A stretch of 11,412 nt of DNA from Bacillota bacterium (GTDB lineage: Bacteria; Bacillota; Bacilli; Paenibacillales; Paenibacillaceae), in contig JAEZZE010000043.1 of the NCBI GenBank assembly GCA_023418755.1, positions 1-11,412 on the forward strand, given 5' to 3'. The notes beneath the pieces are model-generated. The model saw only the letters and a list, made by a program, of their open reading frames with translations. It had not been told where the DNA came from and did not search any database. Within the stretch, counting starts at the first letter, position 1. Each line of letters begins with the position of its first letter. Positions 7,309-11,412 of the stretch are shown here, piece after piece. A program made the position numbers and the translations under genes.

Positions 7309-8301
7309 TTACAGTTCAACCCGTCTACGGCTGCGAGCGGACTCCAAGCACGCGTCGATCAGCTTCATATTGTCGACTGCGTCCTGGGCCGGGTACAGAG
7401 GAGCTTCCTCGCCCCAGACGACGCGGGCGAACTGGTCGGATTGCGCCGTATAGGCATCCACGCCGTAAGGGCCTTCCGTGCGGGTTTCCCCGCCGGTCTG
7501 CACGACGATCACGTCGTTCTCCTTGTTCGGCAGGAACGACGGCTTCAGAACGATCGTCCCTTCCGTGCCGACGATTTCCAGCTCGTTGCGGAACGTCGCC
7601 CACATGCCGCAGTCGAACGTGAGCGCCACGCCGCCGGCAAACTCCACCAGACCGGACGCCATCATGTCCACGTCGTCGTGCTCCGGAGAAAACAGCGCGT
7701 GAACCGTCACCGCCTCCGGCTCGGCCCCGGTAATCCAGCGCGCCGCGCTGAGCGGATATACGCCGACGTCGTACAGCCCGCCGCCGCCCCAATTCTTCAC
7801 TTGCCGGATGTCCGTTTTGTTGGCGGCTCCGTTGTATGTAAATACGCCGCGAATCGCTCTTAACGCCCCGATCTCGCCCGCTGCGATCATCTCCTTCACC
7901 CGTGCGATTCGCGGATGGTGGCGGTACATGAAAGCTTCGGCCAGATGCACGCCCGCTTCCTTGCAGGCATCGACCATCTCCTGCGCTTCCTCCGCGTTCA
8001 TCGCGAGCGGCTTCTCGCAGAGAATGTGCTTGCCGGCCTTCGCCGCCGCGATCGTCCACTCCTTGTGAAGGTGGTTCGGAAGCGGGATATACACGGCGTC
8101 GATGTCGGGATCCGCCAACAGCGCCTCATAGCTTCCGTAATGCTTCGGAATGCCGAATTCCTCCGCCTTCGCCCTTGCCTTCTCTTCGTTCCTGCTGGCG
8201 ACGGCGACAAGCTCTCCCGTCTCCGATTCCCGAATGGCCGGTATGACGGCGCGGTCCGCGATCGCGGCGCAGCCGAGTATTCCCCAACGCAAACGTTTCA
8301 T
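7309..8301 (-). CDS. Gfo/Idh/MocA-family NAD(P)-dependent oxidoreductase
   Basis: This 330-residue cytoplasmic enzyme is likely to oxidise or reduce a sugar, inositol or a similar polyol with NAD(P). The N-terminal Rossmann fold begins RWGILGCAAIA (5-15), a variant of the GxGxxA/G loop. The family motif EKP is at 96-98, with Lys97 as the expected catalytic lysine. The C-terminal alpha/beta domain carries GGGGLYDVGVYPL (172-184), with D178 and Y182 at the usual substrate-side positions; this signature is typical of the dihydrodiol dehydrogenase/GFOR-like branch. I chose the ATG at 8301 because the Rossmann fold starts right after it and AGAGGG lies 8 nt upstream; the frame stays open farther upstream, but without family similarity. 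It is a single gene with its own promoter, divergent from the HAD gene. The substrate cannot be assigned. Confidence 0.92.
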   Translation of the reverse strand: MKRLRWGILGCAAIADRAVIPAIRESETGELVAVASRNEEKARAKAEEFGIPKHYGSYEALLADPDIDAVYIPLPNHLHKEWTIAAAKAGKHILCEKPLAMNAEEAQEMVDACKEAGVHLAEAFMYRHHPRIARVKEMIAAGEIGALRAIRGVFTYNGAANKTDIRQVKNWGGGGLYDVGVYPLSAARWITGAEPEAVTVHALFSPEHDDVDMMASGLVEFAGGVALTFDCGMWATFRNELEIVGTEGTIVLKPSFLPNKENDVIVVQTGGETRTEGPYGVDAYTAQSDQFARVVWGEEAPLYPAQDAVDNMKLIDACLESARSRRRVEL

Positions 8302-8335
8302 ATCCGAATCCCTCTTTTCTCCGATTATCCCTATC

Positions 8336-8344
8336 ATTATAGCA
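8336..8344 (-). promoter_or_regulatory. Promoter of the oxidoreductase gene
   Basis: The minus strand has TGC-TATAAT, a consensus -10 with an extended TGN element. The hexamer 17 nt upstream (GAACGA) is a poor -35. The transcript should start near 8329, giving a leader of about 28 nt that includes the AGAGGG ribosome binding site. Confidence 0.6.
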
Positions 8345-8358
8345 TGCCGGTTATCTTT

Positions 8359-8400
8359 TCGTTCGTGCCGATTTGGGTTACAATGGGACGATACGAACGA
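8359..8400. repeat. 8-bp inverted repeat across the HAD gene promoter
   Basis: TCGTTCGT (8359-8366) and ACGAACGA (8393-8400) are perfect inverted copies 26 nt apart. They flank the -10 of the plus-strand promoter, and the left arm also covers the -35 position of the divergent promoter. This is a plausible paired operator. The loop is too long for a simple terminator. Confidence 0.35.
8379..8384 (+). promoter_or_regulatory. Probable -10 of the HAD phosphatase gene
   Basis: TACAAT fits the sigma-A -10 consensus at five of six positions and lies 35 nt before the ATG at 8420. The -35 region 17-18 nt upstream (around CTTTTC/TTTTCG) is weak. Confidence 0.45.
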
Positions 8401-8419
8401 GACAGAAAGGGAGAGAAAG

Positions 8420-9223
8420 ATGCCATACCGCCTCATTGCCATGGATCTTGACGACACGCTGTTAACGGACGAACTGACGGTGACGGACGGAACCCGCCAA
8501 GCGATGAACGAAGCGATCGCCCGGGGAGTCCATATCACCATTGCGACAGGGAGAATGTTCGACTCCGCGCAGAAGATCGCCCGCCAAGTCGGACTGAACG
8601 TTCCGATCATCACTTACCAAGGCTCGCTGATCAAAAATCTGCTGGACGAAGAGGTGCTCTACGAGCGCTCCATACCGACTGAAGTCGCCCGCGAGATGTA
8701 CGAATACGGTTTGGCCAACGGCCTGCATCTGCAGAGCTATATCGACGACAAGCTCTATGTCGCGGAAGACAACGACAAGATCAAAGGCTATGTGGAACAA
8801 TCCAAAATCCCTTATTTCGTGGAACCGGACTTCAAGCGGATTATCGGCCATCCGAAGCAGACGAAGCTGCTCGTCATCGACGAGCCCGCGAGGCTGGACG
8901 CCTTGCTGCCCGAGTTGAAAGTCCGTTTCGGCTCGCAGGTTCATCTGACCAAATCCAAGCCGAACTACTTGGAGTTCCTGCACCCGGAAGGGACCAAAGG
9001 TCACGCGCTGCGCTTCCTCGCCGCCCATTACGGCATTCCGATCGAGGAGACGATCGCCATGGGCGACGCGATGAACGACCACGAGATGGTCGAAGCGGCG
9101 GGCCTCGGCGTCGCGATGGCCAATGCCGTACCGGCGCTCAAAGCGGTCGCGGACTACGTCACGCTGTCCAACAACGAAGAAGGCGTCAAGCACGTGATCG
9201 AGAAATTCGTGTTGAACGCTTAG
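8420..9223 (+). CDS. Cof-type HAD-IIB phosphatase
   Basis: This is a 267-residue cytoplasmic hydrolase of the Cof/YidA group, which removes phosphate from sugar phosphates, nucleotides or cofactor precursors. All four HAD motifs are present: motif I DLDDTLL (9-15, nucleophile D9 and acid/base D11), motif II T43 in IATGR, motif III Lys193 in GTKGHAL, and motif IV GDAMND (215-220). The type IIB cap lies between motifs II and III (about 85-185). Length is normal for the family. The ATG at 8420 is chosen because motif I follows at once and AAAGGGAG (8406-8413) is 6 nt upstream; the frame is open farther upstream, but that part overlaps the divergent oxidoreductase gene. It has its own promoter and ends at a strong hairpin. 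The true substrate is unknown; such enzymes are often promiscuous. Confidence 0.93.
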   Translation: MPYRLIAMDLDDTLLTDELTVTDGTRQAMNEAIARGVHITIATGRMFDSAQKIARQVGLNVPIITYQGSLIKNLLDEEVLYERSIPTEVAREMYEYGLANGLHLQSYIDDKLYVAEDNDKIKGYVEQSKIPYFVEPDFKRIIGHPKQTKLLVIDEPARLDALLPELKVRFGSQVHLTKSKPNYLEFLHPEGTKGHALRFLAAHYGIPIEETIAMGDAMNDHEMVEAAGLGVAMANAVPALKAVADYVTLSNNEEGVKHVIEKFVLNA

Positions 9224-9230
9224 AACGCAA

Positions 9231-9288
9231 AGGCTGTCCCGATCGCGAAGCCGTCATTCCGTACGGCTTTGCGATCAAGGGACAGCCT
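9231..9288. terminator. Long hairpin terminator behind the HAD gene
   Basis: The stem has three parts: AGGCTGTCCC (9231-9240) with GGGACAGCCT (9279-9288), GATCGC (9241-9246) with GCGATC (9271-9276), and AAGCCGT (9248-9254) with ACGGCTT (9263-9269), around an 8-nt loop and small bulges. It starts 7 nt past the stop codon of the HAD gene. GTTCTTT follows on the plus strand and TTTGCGTT on the minus strand, so it can also end the convergent GTPase gene, whose stop is at 9317. Confidence 0.75.
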
Positions 9289-9316
9289 GTTCTTTGCCGC
9301 TATCCGAACGCTCGAG

Positions 9317-11299
9317 TCAACCCATGGACAAGGCATTGCGGGTAGCCAATATATATTTGGACGTATCGAGCGGATTGACGCCGCGTCTTCTCCTCTCCGC
9401 TTGCACGTCCGGAGGGCATTCCTGATAGCCGTCGAAGTACGTCGTCAACGTCCCTCTTCCCTTGGTCATCGACCCTAGACGGGCCGGAAAGTCCAGAGAG
9501 GTCGCGACGGGAAGCCTCCCTTTGAGCTCCATGCGGCCTTGGCGAACGACCGGCATTTCGAACTCCCCGCGCATGACGGACAGCTCGCTCATCAGCTTGC
9601 CGCCGAATTCTTCCGGCGTCGACAACCGGAAACGAAGCATCGGCTCCAGCAAAGTCGTCCCCGTATGGACCAGTCCGTCCATAATGCCCATCGGAGTCGC
9701 CACGACGAAATCAAGCGGATGCGTATGCCAGACGTGGTGTTCGCCCTCGATCAACGTCACCTTCAAGTCGGTGACCGGCCATCCCTTCAAGCCTTGCTCC
9801 AACGCTTCCGGCACGCGTCTGGCCACCTCGTTCTGATAGCTGTCCAGGAGTCTTTCCGGACGGACGATCGAATGATACTTCAGCCCGCTTCCCCGTTCTC
9901 CCGGTTCGATGACGAATCTGAGAATCGCCCAGCAAGGCTTCGGCATCGTATAGGCAACGAATCCTTCCCCTTTGCGCGCGGGCGTCTCCTTGTAGATGAC
10001 CGACGGTTCGCCGAAAATAACGTCGAGGCCGTACCGGCTGAGAAGCATTTGCTCCAGCACTTCGATCTGGATCGGCCCCATAACCCGCAGATGCAGCTCG
10101 CGGTCCTCCTGCAGCCATTGCACGTCCAGATAAGGATCTTCGTCCGCCAGCTCCTGCATCGCGGCCACGACGGCCGGGTATTCCGCTTCGTTCCGCCATT
10201 GCGCCCGTACGGTAAGCAAAGGCTCGGCCAGTCTTCTGACGCCCGGAACCCCTTCGCTCGTTCCGATTATATCCCCGATTCTCACCCGGCTCCAGCCGCA
10301 CACGACGGCAATATCCCCGGCCTTCAGAACGCCGACGTCCTCGCTTCGCTGTCCGTCCATTTTTCGAATTTGCGTAACTTTCTCCTCCAGGCCCAGCGAG
10401 TGGTTCCTAACCGTATCCCGGTTGCGCAGGACGCCTCCGTAGAGGCGAACATAGGCGAGTCTGCCCATCGCCGCGTCCTTATCCAGCTTAAACACGACTC
10501 CGGATAAGGGCTTCTCCGCGTCGCCCTCGGGAGACGGCAGCCATTGGACGATCGCGTCCATCAAAGCGTCGACGCCTATGCCCCGATTAGACGCCCCGTA
10601 CAGCACGGGAAAGAGCTCGCAGCGCCTGACGCCATCCTGCAGCTCCGGAACCAATTCGGCGTCGACCAGGCTTCCTTGCTCGAAGTACCGCTCCAGCAGC
10701 GCATCGTCCCGCTCCGCGATCTTTTCCGCCAACCTCTCCCGGTCCGCGTGCGCCCGCTTCGGCCAATCGCCCCCTTCGCCTCCTGCCGGCAGCAATTCGA
10801 TCGCTCCGGCGAACTCGCCCTCGATCGCCCCGTAGCTTTGCACCGGAATCGCGTTCGCGGACAACAGCCGGCGAATCTCCTCCAGTACCCGCTCGGGCTC
10901 CGCGCCTACGCGATCCATCTTATTGACGTAAACCAGCGTCGGAATTTCCAGATCCCTTAGCGCTTGCCATATCACTTCCGTCTGAGCCTGCACGCCTTCC
11001 ACGGACGACACGATCAGCACCGCGCCGTCCATGACCCTCAGCGACCGCTCCACCTCGGAAAGAAAATCGGCGTGTCCCGGCGTGTCTACCAGATTGATCT
11101 GAACGCCCCGCCATTCGAATCTCGTAACGGCGGAACGGACCGATATCCCCCTCGACCGTTCGACCTCCAACCAATCCGTCTGAGCCGTTCCAGCGTCTAC
11201 GCTGCCCAAGGAGCGTATCCTCCCGCTCCGGAACAGCATCTGCTCCGTCGTCGTCGTTTTGCCCGCGTCGACGTGAGCGAATATCCCGACATTCCGCAT
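9317..11299 (-). CDS. Tet(M)/EF-G-like translational GTPase
   Basis: This 660-residue cytoplasmic protein belongs to the ribosomal-protection branch of the EF-G family; such proteins act on the ribosome and in Tet(M) dislodge tetracycline. GTPase motifs are intact: G1 AHVDAGKTT (8-16), G2 RGISV (50-54), G3 DTPGH (72-76), G4 NKMD (126-129) and G5 near GASN (235-238). EF-G-like domains II (about 263-350), III (358-434), IV (435-555) and V (556-645) follow, so the length is close to Tet(M) (639). The chosen ATG at 11299 opens directly into the GTPase fold and has GGAGGG upstream with short spacing; an in-frame TTG at 11323 lacks a good site. The domain IV loop that contacts the drug site in Tet(M) (YSPVS) is replaced here by HVWHT (522-526). 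Real tetracycline resistance is therefore uncertain; a chromosomal paralogue with another role is equally possible. Confidence 0.88.
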   Translation of the reverse strand: MRNVGIFAHVDAGKTTTTEQMLFRSGRIRSLGSVDAGTAQTDWLEVERSRGISVRSAVTRFEWRGVQINLVDTPGHADFLSEVERSLRVMDGAVLIVSSVEGVQAQTEVIWQALRDLEIPTLVYVNKMDRVGAEPERVLEEIRRLLSANAIPVQSYGAIEGEFAGAIELLPAGGEGGDWPKRAHADRERLAEKIAERDDALLERYFEQGSLVDAELVPELQDGVRRCELFPVLYGASNRGIGVDALMDAIVQWLPSPEGDAEKPLSGVVFKLDKDAAMGRLAYVRLYGGVLRNRDTVRNHSLGLEEKVTQIRKMDGQRSEDVGVLKAGDIAVVCGWSRVRIGDIIGTSEGVPGVRRLAEPLLTVRAQWRNEAEYPAVVAAMQELADEDPYLDVQWLQEDRELHLRVMGPIQIEVLEQMLLSRYGLDVIFGEPSVIYKETPARKGEGFVAYTMPKPCWAILRFVIEPGERGSGLKYHSIVRPERLLDSYQNEVARRVPEALEQGLKGWPVTDLKVTLIEGEHHVWHTHPLDFVVATPMGIMDGLVHTGTTLLEPMLRFRLSTPEEFGGKLMSELSVMRGEFEMPVVRQGRMELKGRLPVATSLDFPARLGSMTKGRGTLTTYFDGYQECPPDVQAERRRRGVNPLDTSKYILATRNALSMG

Positions 11300-11332
11300 A
11301 TGCCCTCCGTGTATGCCCCGCAAATGGCCGAC

Positions 11333-11363
11333 AAAAGCCCGCTCGGTCCGAGGACCGGCGGGC
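11333..11363 (-). terminator. Terminator-like hairpin just before the GTPase gene
   Basis: On the minus strand GCCCGC-CGGTC (58-63 and 53-57 of the 113xx block) pairs with GACCG-A-GCGGGC (44-48 and 37-42) around a 4-nt loop, with one bulged base at 11343. TTTT (11333-11336) follows directly. It lies 17 nt after the stop at 11381 and 34 nt before the GTPase ATG. It may end the upstream gene, attenuate the GTPase gene, or both. Confidence 0.65.
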
Positions 11364-11380
11364 CCGCCATTCTTCCGGCT

Positions 11381-11412
11381 TTATTCCCAGAGCTTCTTCT
11401 CCAGCGTAAGCG
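11381..11412 (-). CDS. Possible 3' end of an upstream gene
   Basis: In one minus-strand frame the last bases of the window read as codons for LTLEKKLWE followed by TAA (11381-11383). A terminator-like hairpin begins 17 nt past that stop, where one expects it behind a gene. Too little is present to name a product, and the reading frame rests only on this placement. Confidence 0.4.
   Translation of the reverse strand, partial: LTLEKKLWE

Noticed and set aside
8302..8613. Longer upstream starts for the oxidoreductase (to 8613) and the HAD gene (back to 8150)
   Set aside because: These extensions overlap each other and the divergent promoters, lack family similarity, and have poorer ribosome binding sites than the ATGs at 8301 and 8420.
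9539..10507. Open plus-strand frame of about 322 codons inside the GTPase gene
   Set aside because: It is antisense to a gene with intact GTPase motifs; its product is rich in Arg/His/Gln with no recognisable domain.
11357..11368. Perfect 12-bp palindrome GGCGGGCCCGCC
   Set aside because: It has no loop and so cannot fold as a hairpin by itself. It is explained mostly by overlap with the terminator arm in GC-rich sequence.
11197..11370. 57-codon minus-strand frame starting at an ATG next to the hairpin, as a possible leader peptide of the GTPase gene
   Set aside because: It has only a weak GGAAG before the ATG, it runs far into the GTPase gene in another frame, and its product is unremarkable. 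A regulatory leader peptide would normally be shorter and end near the hairpin.

Overview
The window looks like ordinary chromosome of a moderately GC-rich, Gram-positive spore-former of the Paenibacillus/Cohnella group. Support comes from a lipoprotein sugar-binding protein next to a YesM/YesN-type two-component pair, an S-layer-homology surface protein, AGGAGG-like ribosome binding sites, a CcpA-type cre site and Rho-independent terminators. This is inferred from gene content and style; no marker RNA gene is present. I see no tRNA, rRNA, CRISPR array, insertion sequence or phage gene, and no gene-free stretch over 300 bases (the longest is about 214).

Left block, minus strand, read right to left: a histidine kinase (3342-5120), a response regulator with an AraC-type DNA-binding domain (1753-3327, 14 nt behind the kinase) and a family 1 solute-binding lipoprotein (132-1610). 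A further gene appears to start at the left edge (1-19), where such clusters usually carry the permeases. The expected logic is that the kinase senses an extracellular ligand, the regulator activates the transporter, and a cre site upstream of the binding-protein gene adds carbon catabolite control. A strong stem-loop lies behind the binding-protein gene.

Middle block: a secreted protein with three SLH domains and about five Ig-like repeats (5335-7212, plus strand) diverges from the kinase across a compact region with two extended -10 promoters. It converges on a Gfo/Idh/MocA-family oxidoreductase (7309-8301, minus) over a bidirectional terminator. The oxidoreductase diverges from a Cof-type HAD phosphatase (8420-9223, plus), which ends at a long hairpin terminator.

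Right block, minus strand: an EF-G/Tet(M)-like translational GTPase (9317-11299). A terminator-like hairpin sits only about 34 nt before its start codon. Further right is what may be the last codons of another gene (11381-11412).

No clearly new multi-gene system is visible. The points most worth following are the hairpin in front of the Tet(M)-like GTPase, its divergent domain IV loop, the cre site and structured leader of the binding-protein gene, and the SLH/Ig-repeat protein sharing a promoter region with the sensor kinase.
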